From Sphingomonas ginkgonis (GTDB lineage: Bacteria; Pseudomonadota; Alphaproteobacteria; Sphingomonadales; Sphingomonadaceae), in contig NZ_RWJF01000001.1 of NCBI RefSeq assembly GCF_003970925.1, positions 1,048,501 to 1,112,500 on the forward strand: DNA of 64,000 nucleotides, written 5' to 3'. Position 1 is the stretch's first letter; each line of letters starts with the position of its first letter. The notes beneath the pieces were generated by a model. The model worked only from the letters and a program-made list of their open reading frames with translations, made no database searches and was not told where the DNA came from. This document shows positions 26,133 to 33,917 of the stretch, one piece after another. The position numbers and the translations under genes are program-made.

Positions 26133-26585
26133 TCAGAGCCGGGCCGCCGCGTCCAGTGCCAGCCGATAGGACAGCGCGCCGAACCCCTGGATCGTTCCGC
26201 GGCACACGGGCGCAATCAGGCTCCGGTGGCGAAAGGACTCGCGGGCGTGGGGATTGCTGAGGTGCACCTCGATGACGGGCAGGGTGATGGCCGCGACCGC
26301 GTCGCGCAGCGCGACGCTGCTATGAGTCAGGCCGCCGGCGTTGAGGATCACCGCCCTGGCGCCGTCGCGCTGCGCCTCGTGCAGCCAGTCGATGAGGTGA
26401 CCCTCGTGGTTCGACTGGCGCATGTCGATGGCGAGCCCGAGCCCGCCCGCCTGGTCGTGGAGCGAGGCGCCGATGTCGTCGAGCGTGTCGCGGCCGTAGA
26501 CCTCCGGCTCGCGGGTGCCGAGGAGGTTGAGGTTGGGCCCGTTGAGGACGAAGACGGTCGCGGTCATTGCGGACGCTTGCTGCAT
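26133..26585 (-). CDS. aroQ: Type II 3-dehydroquinate dehydratase
   Basis: 150 residues from ATG 26585 (GGAAGG about 10 nt upstream); ATG 26567 is a shorter alternative. It contains VFVLNGPNLNLLGTREPEVYG with the catalytic Tyr, RQSNHEGHLIDWLHEA, ILNAGGLTHSSVALRDA and VHLSNPHARESFRHRS with the catalytic His. It converts 3-dehydroquinate to 3-dehydroshikimate in the shikimate pathway. It is the first gene of aroQ-accB-accC. Its start is only 20 nt from the divergent thiS start, so promoter elements must overlap coding sequence. Confidence 0.96.
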   Translation of the reverse strand: MQQASAMTATVFVLNGPNLNLLGTREPEVYGRDTLDDIGASLHDQAGGLGLAIDMRQSNHEGHLIDWLHEAQRDGARAVILNAGGLTHSSVALRDAVAAITLPVIEVHLSNPHARESFRHRSLIAPVCRGTIQGFGALSYRLALDAAARL

Positions 26586-26605
26586 GAGACTAAGGCCTTC
26601 CGTCA

Positions 26606-26824
26606 ATGAGCCTCGATTCAACCCACGCCGTCACTGTCAACGGCGAGCACCGCCGGGTCGCCCCGGGGACCAGCATCGCCGGACTGGTGCAGGAGCTCGG
26701 GCTCGACCCGGCCAAGGTGGCGGTCGAGCGCAACCTGGAGGTCGTCCCGCGCTCGACCCTCGCCGATGTCGAGGTCGAGGACGGCGACGACTATGAGATC
26801 GTCACTTTCGTAGGAGGAGGCTGA
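26606..26824 (+). CDS. thiS: Sulfur carrier protein ThiS
   Basis: 72 residues with a ubiquitin-like fold and the diagnostic C-terminal GlyGly tail (VTFVGGG). The motifs VNGEHRRV and VAVERNLEVVPRS are typical. The C-terminal thiocarboxylate donates sulfur for the thiazole ring of thiamine, a reaction completed by ThiG. The stop codon is directly followed by the thiG GTG, so they are coupled. There is no room for a TPP riboswitch upstream of the start. Confidence 0.95.
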   Translation: MSLDSTHAVTVNGEHRRVAPGTSIAGLVQELGLDPAKVAVERNLEVVPRSTLADVEVEDGDDYEIVTFVGGG

Positions 26825-27616
26825 GTGAACGCCCCCCAAACAATCGACGCCGACGGCTGGAGCGTTGCCGGCCGCCACTTCACCTCGCGGCTGATCGTCG
26901 GCACCGGCAAGTACAAGAGCCTCGAGGAGAATGCCGCCGCGGTTGCCGCCTCGGGCGCGGAGATCGTCACGGTCGCTGTGCGGCGGGTCAACGTGTCGGA
27001 CCCGAGCGCGCCGATGCTGACCGACCACATCGACCCGAACAAGGTCGTGTACCTGCCCAACACCGCCGGTTGCTTCACGGCGGAGGAGGCGATCCGGACG
27101 CTCCGGCTGGCGCGCGAGGCGGGGGGCTGGACCCTGGTCAAGCTCGAGGTGCTGGCGGAGGCGAAGACGCTCTACCCCGACATGATCGAGACGATCCGAG
27201 CCTGCGAGCTGCTGGCGAAGGAAGGGTTCGAGGTGATGGTCTATTCGACCGACGACCCGATCATGGCCAAGCGTTGCGAGGATGCGGGCGCGGTGGCGGT
27301 GATGCCGCTGGGCGCTCCGATCGGTTCGGGGCTGGGCGTGCAGAACCCGGTGACGATCCGCCTGATCGTCGAGCAGGCCAAGGTGCCGGTGCTGGTCGAC
27401 GCCGGTGTCGGCACCGCGAGCGACGCGGCGGCGGCGATGGAGCTGGGCTGCGACGGGGTGCTGATGAACACCGCGATCGCCGAGGCGAAGAACCCGGTGC
27501 TGATGGCCCGCGCGATGAAGGCGGCGGTCGAGGCGGGGCGACTCGCCTATCGCGCCGGGCGGATGCCCAAGCGCCGCTACGCCGACCCGTCGAGCCCGCT
27601 CGCCGGCCTGATCTGA
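26825..27616 (+). CDS. thiG: Thiazole synthase ThiG
   Basis: 263 residues in a TIM-barrel. It has [43 protein letters not shown], the Schiff-base lysine in [33 protein letters not shown] and [27 protein letters not shown] (in blocks). It makes thiazole phosphate from DXP, ThiS thiocarboxylate and an iminoglycine donor. It starts with GTG immediately after the thiS stop. No thiC, thiE or thiO is adjacent in this window. Confidence 0.97.
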   Translation: MNAPQTIDADGWSVAGRHFTSRLIVGTGKYKSLEENAAAVAASGAEIVTVAVRRVNVSDPSAPMLTDHIDPNKVVYLPNTAGCFTAEEAIRTLRLAREAGGWTLVKLEVLAEAKTLYPDMIETIRACELLAKEGFEVMVYSTDDPIMAKRCEDAGAVAVMPLGAPIGSGLGVQNPVTIRLIVEQAKVPVLVDAGVGTASDAAAAMELGCDGVLMNTAIAEAKNPVLMARAMKAAVEAGRLAYRAGRMPKRRYADPSSPLAGLI

Positions 27617-27734
27617 CCTTAGGGGGCGGACGCCGCCCGGTCCGACAGCGCCAAACTTTCGCCACCAAGCTGGATCGAGCGGAACCGAAGCATGGCTTCG
27701 CGACGTTCCATTCATCCAAGTGGGGACGCTGGCG

Positions 27735-27953
27735 ATGGCCGTTCACAACAGCGACCGAGGAAGTTTCCGGGACTGGGAGAACAGCCTGTTCCTGCTCGGG
27801 CAGAGCCTTCGCGACGCCTATGGCAGGCTGGGGCACGAGGCCGAGGAGGACGAGGAGCTGCCGCAGCGCCGCCGTCGTTGGCGGCACGACGGGATCGTCC
27901 ACTTCCCGCTTCCCGAACCGACCGAGAACGAGGACGAGACGGGCAGCGAATAA
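27735..27953 (+). CDS. Small acidic hypothetical protein (72 aa)
   Basis: An unrecognised small protein between thiG and pcm. The frame from ATG 27735 (GTG 27720 is an alternative) has G/C-rich third positions like its neighbours. The product has SFRDWENSLFLLGQSLRDAYGRLG, an acidic run (EAEEDEELPQ) and an arginine cluster, and ends DETGSE. It is soluble with no signal peptide. It ends 18 nt before the pcm ATG, whose Shine-Dalgarno (GGAAAGG) follows its stop, so the two are probably co-expressed. Confidence 0.6.
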   Translation: MAVHNSDRGSFRDWENSLFLLGQSLRDAYGRLGHEAEEDEELPQRRRRWRHDGIVHFPLPEPTENEDETGSE

Positions 27954-27971
27954 GCGCGGAAAGGCGGTGCC

Positions 27972-28622
27972 ATGGGCAGCAGACCCGACCTCGACTCGGC
28001 CCGGCGACGGATGGTCGCCGAGCAGATCGAGGGACGCGGGATCCGCGACCCGGTGCTGCTCGCCGCCTTCCGCACGGTGCCGCGGGAGCTGTTCGTGGCA
28101 CCCGAGCTGGCGGAGCGCGCCTACGACGACTCGCCGCTGCCGATCGCGTGCGGGCAGACGATCAGCCAGCCCTATATCGTCGCGAGGATGATCGAGGCGG
28201 CGCGGGTCGGCCCGGGCGACCGCGTGCTCGAGGTCGGTTCGGGCTCGGGCTATGCCGCGGCGGTGCTGGCGCTGCTCGCGCGCGAGGTGGTCGGGATCGA
28301 GCGGCACCCGGAACTGTGCCGGCTGGCCGAATGGCGGCTTCGCGGTCTCGGCTTGGCGAACGGGTGTATCGTCGGCGGTGACGGGGCTCGAGGCTGGCCT
28401 TCAGCGGCGCCGTTCGACGCCATCATCGGCTCGGCGTGCGGCCCCGACCTGCCGCGCGCCTGGCTCGACCAGCTGGCGAGCGGCGGCGCGATCGTGGCGC
28501 CGGTCGGGGTGGGCGGGGGCGAGCAGCGACTGGTCCGCCAGTGGCGCTCCGGGCATGGCGGCTGGGCCCGGGACGATCTGGGTCCGGTCCGCTTCGTTCC
28601 GCTGGTCGAAGGAGATGGCTGA
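27972..28622 (+). CDS. pcm: Protein-L-isoaspartate O-methyltransferase
   Basis: 216 residues. The N-terminal block RRRMVAEQIEGRGIRDPVLLAAF, PRELFVAPELAERAYDDSPLPI and GQTISQPYIVARM are PCMT signatures. The SAM-binding motif I is VLEVGSGSGYAAAVLA. The enzyme methylates isoaspartyl residues in aged proteins so that they can revert to aspartate. The chain is of normal length. The preceding small gene is probably in the same transcript. Confidence 0.93.
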   Translation: MGSRPDLDSARRRMVAEQIEGRGIRDPVLLAAFRTVPRELFVAPELAERAYDDSPLPIACGQTISQPYIVARMIEAARVGPGDRVLEVGSGSGYAAAVLALLAREVVGIERHPELCRLAEWRLRGLGLANGCIVGGDGARGWPSAAPFDAIIGSACGPDLPRAWLDQLASGGAIVAPVGVGGGEQRLVRQWRSGHGGWARDDLGPVRFVPLVEGDG

Positions 28623-28696
28623 GCCAGCGCAGCGACCGCGCCAGCAGCGGGATCCGAAGGGCCGGACCGCGATGGCCCGGCCCCCGGAAAAGTAGA

Positions 28697-28894
28697 TCAG
28701 CTGTGCGCTTCCACACGGCGGCCACCGCCATGGCTGGCGCGCCCGCCGACCCGCCCGGCTTCGGCCGCGCGCAGGCGGTCGTTGGCGAAATTGCCGCCGC
28801 TCGCCTTGCCGCCCTTGCTCGCGATTTCCCGCTGCTTGCCCGGATCCATCGCGGCGAATCCACGCTTGACGCTACCAGTGCTACGAGTTGCCAT
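28697..28894 (-). CDS. KGG-motif stress-induced protein (YciG/Con-10-like)
   Basis: 65 residues from ATG 28894, which has AGAGGG at the right spacing upstream. It is very basic and hydrophilic, with the KGG pattern repeated: GFAAMDPGKQREIASKGGKAS, then LRAAEAGRVGGRASHGGG (in blocks). Family members are small, probably disordered proteins induced by stress and often under the alphaproteobacterial general stress sigma factor. I did not find a GGAAC-type promoter upstream, so that regulation is not shown here. Confidence 0.85.
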   Translation of the reverse strand: MATRSTGSVKRGFAAMDPGKQREIASKGGKASGGNFANDRLRAAEAGRVGGRASHGGGRRVEAHS

Positions 28895-29108
28895 AAGTGA
28901 GCCCTCTGAAAAAGGACGCCCCTCCGCGTCCGGGACAATGTTCATCAGAGATTCACTTGTGCTCAAATGACACAGGTTAAGAAGCGAGCGCAAACTTGCT
29001 AACGTCTGTTAATAGAACCCGCGCTTGGTCGAACAGCGGATAAGCGACCAACCGAGGTTCACTTGGCGGAACCTTGTCGCGGGTACTGTTCGCGAGCCCC
29101 AACCGGGG

Positions 29109-30764
29109 TCAGGATCGGCTGCGCAGCCTGCTGATCGTCGTCGCGTTGCTGATGACCTCGACGTCGGTCCGGCAATGCAGCAGGCGGATCCCGTCCCGCT
29201 CGAGCGCGCGGTCCAGCGCCGGCGCGAAGTCCGCCGTCCGCTCCACCGTCTCGGCCCAGCCGCCATAGGCGCGGGCCAGCGCGGCGAAGTCCGGGTTGGT
29301 CAGCTGCGTCGCGCTGACGCGGTTTGGATATTCCCGTTCCTGGTGCATGCGGATCGTGCCGTAGGCGCCGTTGTCGACCAGGATGACGAGCAGGCTCGCG
29401 CCCTGTTGAGCGGCGGTCGCCAGCTCCTGGCCGTTCATCAGGAAGTCGCCGTCTCCCGCGACGCACACGACGCTGCGCTCGCGGAAGCGGATCGCGGCGG
29501 CGACCGCGGCGGGAAGGCCGTAGCCCATCGATCCGCTGGTCGGCGCCAGCTGGCAGGGCGGCCCGGCGTAGCGCCAGTAGCGGTGCCACCAGCCGGAGAA
29601 ATTGCCCGCGCCGTTGCAGATGATGGTGTCGGCGGGAAGCGCCTCGCGCATTGCCTTGACGCACGGCCCGAGATCGAGCGCGACGCCCTCGCGCGGCTTG
29701 GGTTCGGACCAGTCGAGCCACTCGGCATGGGCAACCGGGCCGCTCGAGAAGGGGACCAGCTCGGGATCCTCCCACGCGTCGAGCATCTGCGCGAACTCGC
29801 CCATGTCGCTGATGATCGGCAGGTCGGCGCGGTAGACGCGGTCGAGCTCCATCGGGTCGGGGTGGACGTGGACGAGAATCTGCCCGGGGTGGTCGGGGGT
29901 GACGAGCTTGTAGCCGTCGGTCGTCGATTCGCCGAGCCGGGCGCCGACCACGAGCAGCAGGTCGGCGTCGCGGATCCGCTGCTGGAGCTTGGGATTGGGG
30001 CCGTAGCCGAGCTGGCCGGCGTAGACCGGGCAGCGGTTGTCGATCGCGTCCTGGCGGCGGAAGGCGGCGGCGACCGGCAAGCCGACCCGCGCCGCCCAGC
30101 GCGCGAAATGATGCGCGGCGGCCGGGCTCCAGTCGGCCCCGCCGACGATCGCCAGAGGCGCCGCGGCGTCCTTCAAAAGCTCGAACAAGGCGGCGACCGC
30201 GCCGGGATCGGGCATCTCGGCGACCGGCGGCACTGGCGGTCGGTCGAGCGCCTCGACCTCGTCGCGCAGCATGTCCTCGGGGATGGCGAGCACGACCGGG
30301 CCCGGCCGCCCGGCGGTCGCGGTGCGCCAGGCGCGGGCGACATATTCGGGGATCCGCCGCGCATCGTCGATCCGTGCCGCCCACTTCGCGACCGGCGCGA
30401 AGAAGGCCGCCATGTCAATTTCCTGGAAGCCCTCGCGGTCGCGGTCGGCCCGGTCGAGGTCGCCGACGAACAGGATCATGGGCGTCGAGTCCTGGAACGC
30501 GACATGGACGCCCGCGCTGGCATTGGTCGCGCCCGGTCCGCGGGTCACGAAGGCGATGCCGGGACGGCCGGTCAGCTTGCCGTCGGCGTCGGCCATGTAG
30601 GTGACCCCCCCTTCCTGCCGGCACACCACCGTCTCGATCTCGGGCGTGTCGTGAAGCGCGTCGAGCACGGCGAGGAAGCTCTCGCCGGGAACGGTGAAGA
30701 GACGGTCGCAGCCCTGGATGCGGAGCTGGTCGACGAGGAGGCGGCCACCGGTGCGAAGGGTCAT
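29109..30764 (-). CDS. Thiamine-pyrophosphate enzyme, acetolactate-synthase-like
   Basis: 551 residues in the three-domain TPP fold. The N-terminal PYR domain has the catalytic glutamate in VVCRQEGGVTYMADADG and GPGATNASAGVHVAFQD. The central domain has VVGARLGES. The C-terminal PP domain carries the TPP/Mg2+ motif VAGDGDFLMNGQELATA followed by DNGAYGTIRMHQ. It resembles the large subunit of acetolactate synthase or related decarboxylases, but no ilvN regulatory subunit is adjacent, so it may be a stand-alone 2-oxoacid enzyme. The substrate cannot be assigned by eye. A lipoprotein gene lies upstream on the same strand. Confidence 0.88.
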   Translation of the reverse strand: MTLRTGGRLLVDQLRIQGCDRLFTVPGESFLAVLDALHDTPEIETVVCRQEGGVTYMADADGKLTGRPGIAFVTRGPGATNASAGVHVAFQDSTPMILFVGDLDRADRDREGFQEIDMAAFFAPVAKWAARIDDARRIPEYVARAWRTATAGRPGPVVLAIPEDMLRDEVEALDRPPVPPVAEMPDPGAVAALFELLKDAAAPLAIVGGADWSPAAAHHFARWAARVGLPVAAAFRRQDAIDNRCPVYAGQLGYGPNPKLQQRIRDADLLLVVGARLGESTTDGYKLVTPDHPGQILVHVHPDPMELDRVYRADLPIISDMGEFAQMLDAWEDPELVPFSSGPVAHAEWLDWSEPKPREGVALDLGPCVKAMREALPADTIICNGAGNFSGWWHRYWRYAGPPCQLAPTSGSMGYGLPAAVAAAIRFRERSVVCVAGDGDFLMNGQELATAAQQGASLLVILVDNGAYGTIRMHQEREYPNRVSATQLTNPDFAALARAYGGWAETVERTADFAPALDRALERDGIRLLHCRTDVEVISNATTISRLRSRS

Positions 30765-30855
30765 GCGCCGGCCCTAGCGGTCCCGCGGCCTTCGCGAAAG
30801 CGGGCATGCCGGTGGAGCGAAGATGCGGGGGCTCGCCGGGACAACACGGCCGGAG

Positions 30856-31542
30856 TTAGTCCGCCGGCTCCAGCATGACGGCGAGTGCCAGCCCGGCGAG
30901 CAGGACGGCGTCGCGCTCGGGGCCGCGTTGGCGCGGTGCGTGGATCGTCCGGCTGGTGCCGTTGAGATCGACCGCGCCGACCGGCTGGCCATTGCGTTCG
31001 AACGAGTAGCCGAGGGGCGCGCCGGTCGGCAGCCCGCCGCCGGCGAACCGGTGGACGGGACGGATGTCGAGCCGGGTTGCGCCGAGCGCGACGTCGCCGG
31101 CGCGGGTGCGACCGGCGAGCGGCCCGCCGCCGTGCGCGACCTCGCCGAGCCGGAGCGTGCCGTCTGGTTGCTCACCTATGGCCGCGAACTGGCAGGCGTA
31201 GACGAAACGTCGGTCGGGAAGGACCGCGACTCCGAGGTCGGTCTCGCGCTCTCCGGAGCCGCAGCGGCCCGCGAAGCTGCGGCTGAGCTCCGGGCCGGCG
31301 AGGTCGAATTCCGCCGTGCCGCGCCTCGCAACGAAGGTGTCGAACAGCCTGGTCTCCCCGGTGCTGCGCCGGACCCGCCCCTCGGACGCGCCAAGCCTCA
31401 GCCGGCCGACGTTCCAGCCGGCCGTTCCCGTCAGCGCCAGCGGCTCGGTGGTGGCGGCGAGGGTGGGAGGGACCGCCATCCGCGGGTCGCCGCAGCCAGC
31501 CAGCGTCATCAGGACCAGAAACCCACAACCGAAGCTCCGCAT
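30856..31542 (-). CDS. Hypothetical lipoprotein (228 aa)
   Basis: From ATG 31542 the product begins MRSFGCGFLVLMTLAGCGD, a lipoprotein signal with lipobox LAGC. The mature part contains GTAGWNVGRLRLGASEGRV, ARRGTAEFDLAGPELSRSF and GYSFERNGQPVGAVDLNG, and has four or five cysteines. I do not recognise the family. It is probably anchored in the envelope. A possible start further upstream (31596) lacks signal-peptide features. It lies about 90 nt upstream of the TPP-enzyme gene on the same strand. Confidence 0.75.
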   Translation of the reverse strand: MRSFGCGFLVLMTLAGCGDPRMAVPPTLAATTEPLALTGTAGWNVGRLRLGASEGRVRRSTGETRLFDTFVARRGTAEFDLAGPELSRSFAGRCGSGERETDLGVAVLPDRRFVYACQFAAIGEQPDGTLRLGEVAHGGGPLAGRTRAGDVALGATRLDIRPVHRFAGGGLPTGAPLGYSFERNGQPVGAVDLNGTSRTIHAPRQRGPERDAVLLAGLALAVMLEPAD

Positions 31543-31606
31543 CGTCCCTCGCTCGTTCCATTCCCGCAACGATATCGCTCCGGACCGGAAGTGCAAGGAG
31601 GGGCGG

Positions 31607-31771
31607 CTACTGGTTCTTCTGGGAGTAGCGGTCGAGCGTCTCGGTAACCCGCTGGTGGTCGTTCACCGACAGCGCGAAATAGCCGAGAACGATCAGCACC
31701 AGCAGGACGGCGACGACGATGATGAAGCAGCCCCGGCGGTTCTGCCGGTCTTCATCGCTGGTGGGACGCAT
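31607..31771 (-). CDS. Small single-pass membrane protein (54 aa)
   Basis: A short frame with ATG at 31771 and TAG at 31609-31607. The product has a polar N-terminus (MRPTSDEDRQNRRG), one strong membrane helix (CFIIVVAVLLVLIVLGYFAL) and a soluble tail (SVNDHQRVTETLDRYSQKNQ). Codon use is normal for the region. I know no family. It begins 64 nt before the hypothetical lipoprotein on the same strand and could share its transcript. It is too short for many gene finders. Confidence 0.65.
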   Translation of the reverse strand: MRPTSDEDRQNRRGCFIIVVAVLLVLIVLGYFALSVNDHQRVTETLDRYSQKNQ

Positions 31772-31850
31772 ACTGATACTGCCTCGTGGTGAAAACGCCG
31801 CCCGGAACCGGAAACAACCGGAGCGAGGCTTGGGCGTTCCGTCCGGAACC

Positions 31851-31889
31851 TCAGCTTAACGCCCTGATCTTTAAGCTGAACGTCAGCTT
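31851..31889. repeat. Three alternating copies of a TCAGCTTA/TAAGCTGA motif
   Basis: TCAGCTTA (31851-31858), its reverse complement TAAGCTGA (31872-31879), and TCAGCTT again (31883-31889). The middle copy can pair with either flank: an 8-bp stem over 13 nt or a 7-bp stem over 3 nt. As DNA the right-hand pair is a compact dyad (AAGCTGA-N3-TCAGCTT). It lies between two divergent genes, 105 nt upstream of the EthD-family gene and 80 nt upstream of the 54-aa membrane protein, so an operator or a leader switch is plausible. Confidence 0.5.
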
Positions 31890-31994
31890 GAGCCGAGCCG
31901 GCGACGGGCTGCGGTCGCGGGTTGGAAGAAGGGTGAATGGCCGGGGCGGCGAACGGCGGCTAGGATTGCTCGGCAAGCAGGAGGAGAGCCGCCC

Positions 31995-32303
31995 ATGGTC
32001 ACTGTCAGCGTCGTCTATCCCGCCACCGAGCGGTTCGATCACGACCATTACGGGACGGTCCATGTTCCGCTGGTGGGTCGGCACTGGACGGAGCACGGCC
32101 TGAACGGCGTGACGGTGCTGAAGGGGCTGCCCGGCCCCGACGGAGCTCCCGCGCCCTACGCCCTGATCGCGCTGCTCGACTTTGCCGACGGCGAGTCGCT
32201 GCAGGCGGCGATGGCGGCGCCGGGTACCGCGGAGATCATGGCCGACATCGCCAACTTCACCGACGCGCCGCCGACGATCCAGGTCAACGAGCGGGTCGGC
32301 TGA
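31995..32303 (+). CDS. EthD-family protein
   Basis: 102 residues of a dimeric alpha+beta barrel: VTVSVVYPATERFDHDHYGTVHVPLV at the start with the DHDHY motif, then GLNGVTVLKGLPG, YALIALLDFADGESLQAAMA and a final DIANFTD block (all seen in pieces). EthD was found with a cytochrome P450 for ethyl tert-butyl ether breakdown, but most family members have no known role; they are often small ligand-binding or monooxygenase-like proteins. There is no P450 gene nearby. It is transcribed alone and converges with gabD across a hairpin. Confidence 0.88.
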   Translation: MVTVSVVYPATERFDHDHYGTVHVPLVGRHWTEHGLNGVTVLKGLPGPDGAPAPYALIALLDFADGESLQAAMAAPGTAEIMADIANFTDAPPTIQVNERVG

Positions 32304-32390
32304 TCGCGGTCATGGCTGCGACGTCGGCGCTATCAGGGCGCGCCGCGAGCTCATGAGGCTGGGAATGCCGGAAGCGCAGGACGGCTGAAA

Positions 32391-32424
32391 CAGATCGCGG
32401 TGCGAAGACGCAAGCCGCGATCTG
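32391..32424. terminator. Bidirectional hairpin between EthD gene and gabD
   Basis: A perfect 10-bp inverted repeat, CAGATCGCGG (32391-32400) and CCGCGATCTG (32415-32424), with a nested TGCG-AAGA-CGCA inner stem. It stands 87 nt after the EthD stop and 13 nt from the gabD stop, between converging genes. There is no long U run, so termination is inferred from position and stem strength. Confidence 0.6.
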
Positions 32425-32437
32425 CCCGCCCTGTTCA

Positions 32438-33874
32438 TCACGCCATGTGGATGGCCTTGGTCACTTGATAGCTCTGCAGCCCTTCGACCCCGCCTTCGCT
32501 GCCGAAGCCGCTGTCCTTGATTCCGCCGAACGGCGCATCGGCTGCCGAGACGTTGAAATTGTTGATGCCGACCATCCCGCTCTCGATCTCGTCGCCGAGC
32601 CGGTTGGCGCGGCGGCCGTTCTCGGTGAAGACGAAGGCGGCGAGCCCGAAGGGCAGGCGGTTGGCCTGCTCGATCGCCTCGTCGTCGCTGGCGAACGGCC
32701 GCATCAGTGCGAGCGGGCCGAACGGTTCGGTGCTCATCACCTCGGCTTCGAGCGGGACGTCGGCGAGGAGGGTGGGCTGGTAGAAATAGCCGCGGTCGCC
32801 CGCCTCGCCCCCGGCCAGCACCCGCGCGCCCTTGGCCCGCGCGTCCTCGACCAGCGCGCTGATCGCCGGCACCCGGCGGTCGTTGGCGAGCGGTCCCATG
32901 CCGACTCCGGACTCGAGTCCGAAGCCCGTCTTCACCGCCTTGGTCCGCTCGGCGAAGCCCTTGGCGAACGCCTCGTAGATGCCCTCCTGCACGTAGAAGC
33001 GGGTAGGCGAGACGCAGACCTGGCCGGCGTTGCGGAATTTCTGCGGAACGACCGCGTCGAGCGTCTTGTCGAGGTCGCAGTCGTCAAAGATCAGCACCGG
33101 GGCATGGCCGCCCAGCTCCATCGTCACCCGCTTGGGCCCGTCGGCGCACAGCTTCATCAGGTGCCGCCCGACCGGGGTCGAGCCGGTGAAGCTGACCTTG
33201 CGGATCACCCCCGAGCCGATGAGGTGGCGGCTGACCGTGTCGGGAACGCCGTGGACCAGCTGGAACACGCCCTTGGGAATGCCGGCGTCGGCAAGCGCGC
33301 GGGCGAGTTCGGCGCAGCAGCCGGGGGTCTCCTCCGCCGGCTTGGAGATGACCGTGCAGCCGGCGGCGAGCGCGGCGCTGACCTTCTTGGCCAGGAGATA
33401 GATCGGGAAGTTCCACGGGGTGAAGGTGGCGGTCGGCCCGGCCGGCTGCGGGATGACGATCGAGCGCTGGCCGGGCTGGCGGACGAGCACGCGGCCGTAG
33501 GAGCGCTTGGCCTCCTCCGCATAATAGTCGAACAGCTGGGCCGCGCCCATCACCTCGCCCTTGGCCTCGGCGAAGGGCTTGCCCTGCTCGTGGACGAGGA
33601 TCCGGCCGATATGGTCCGCGCGCTCGAACAGCAGCGCGGCGGCCTTCTTGAGGATGGCGCCCCGCTTGTCGACGCCGAGTTCCTTCCACGCGGGCCAGGC
33701 CCGCTCGGCGGCGTCGAGCGCCTCGTCGAGGTCGGCGGTCGAGGCGAGCGGCAGCTCGCCGATCGTCTCGCCGGTGGCCGGGTTGCGAACCTGGAAATGA
33801 TCCCGCTCCTCCCCGGCGCGCCAGCTGCCGTTGATGAAGAGCTTGAGGTCGGCTTCGTAGGAGAGGTCGGTCAT
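32438..33874 (-). CDS. gabD: NAD(P)-dependent succinate-semialdehyde dehydrogenase
   Basis: 478 residues from ATG 33874. It is an aldehyde dehydrogenase with PAGPTATFTPWNFPIYLLAKK, the nucleotide-binding FTGSTPVGRHLM, the catalytic glutamate in MELGGHAPVLIF and the nucleophilic cysteine in NAGQVCVSPTRFYV. The GabD-like C-terminus (AADAPFGGIKDSGFGSEGG) supports succinate semialdehyde or a close analogue as substrate, which would feed 4-aminobutyrate carbon into the TCA cycle. No gabT is adjacent. It follows the TPR-sulfotransferase gene by 43 nt on the same strand. Confidence 0.88.
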   Translation of the reverse strand: MTDLSYEADLKLFINGSWRAGEERDHFQVRNPATGETIGELPLASTADLDEALDAAERAWPAWKELGVDKRGAILKKAAALLFERADHIGRILVHEQGKPFAEAKGEVMGAAQLFDYYAEEAKRSYGRVLVRQPGQRSIVIPQPAGPTATFTPWNFPIYLLAKKVSAALAAGCTVISKPAEETPGCCAELARALADAGIPKGVFQLVHGVPDTVSRHLIGSGVIRKVSFTGSTPVGRHLMKLCADGPKRVTMELGGHAPVLIFDDCDLDKTLDAVVPQKFRNAGQVCVSPTRFYVQEGIYEAFAKGFAERTKAVKTGFGLESGVGMGPLANDRRVPAISALVEDARAKGARVLAGGEAGDRGYFYQPTLLADVPLEAEVMSTEPFGPLALMRPFASDDEAIEQANRLPFGLAAFVFTENGRRANRLGDEIESGMVGINNFNVSAADAPFGGIKDSGFGSEGGVEGLQSYQVTKAIHMA

Positions 33875-33917
33875 GGCCGGGACGATTACGCCACGACCGC
33901 CGTCGCGCCAAGCCGGA

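Noticed and set aside
26586..26605. TPP riboswitch ahead of thiS
   Set aside because: Only 20 nt separate thiS from aroQ, and no riboswitch-like conserved blocks are seen.
27624..27638. GGGCGG-ACG-CCGCCC hairpin after thiG as a terminator
   Set aside because: A 6-bp stem with a three-base loop and no U run is common by chance here and would cut thiG from the downstream genes without other support.
29068..29092. GGAAC followed by GTTC, as in alphaproteobacterial general-stress promoters
   Set aside because: The spacer (15 nt to GTT) does not fit the usual GGAAC-N16/17-CGTT pattern, and it points toward the 3' end of the TPP-enzyme gene rather than any gene start.
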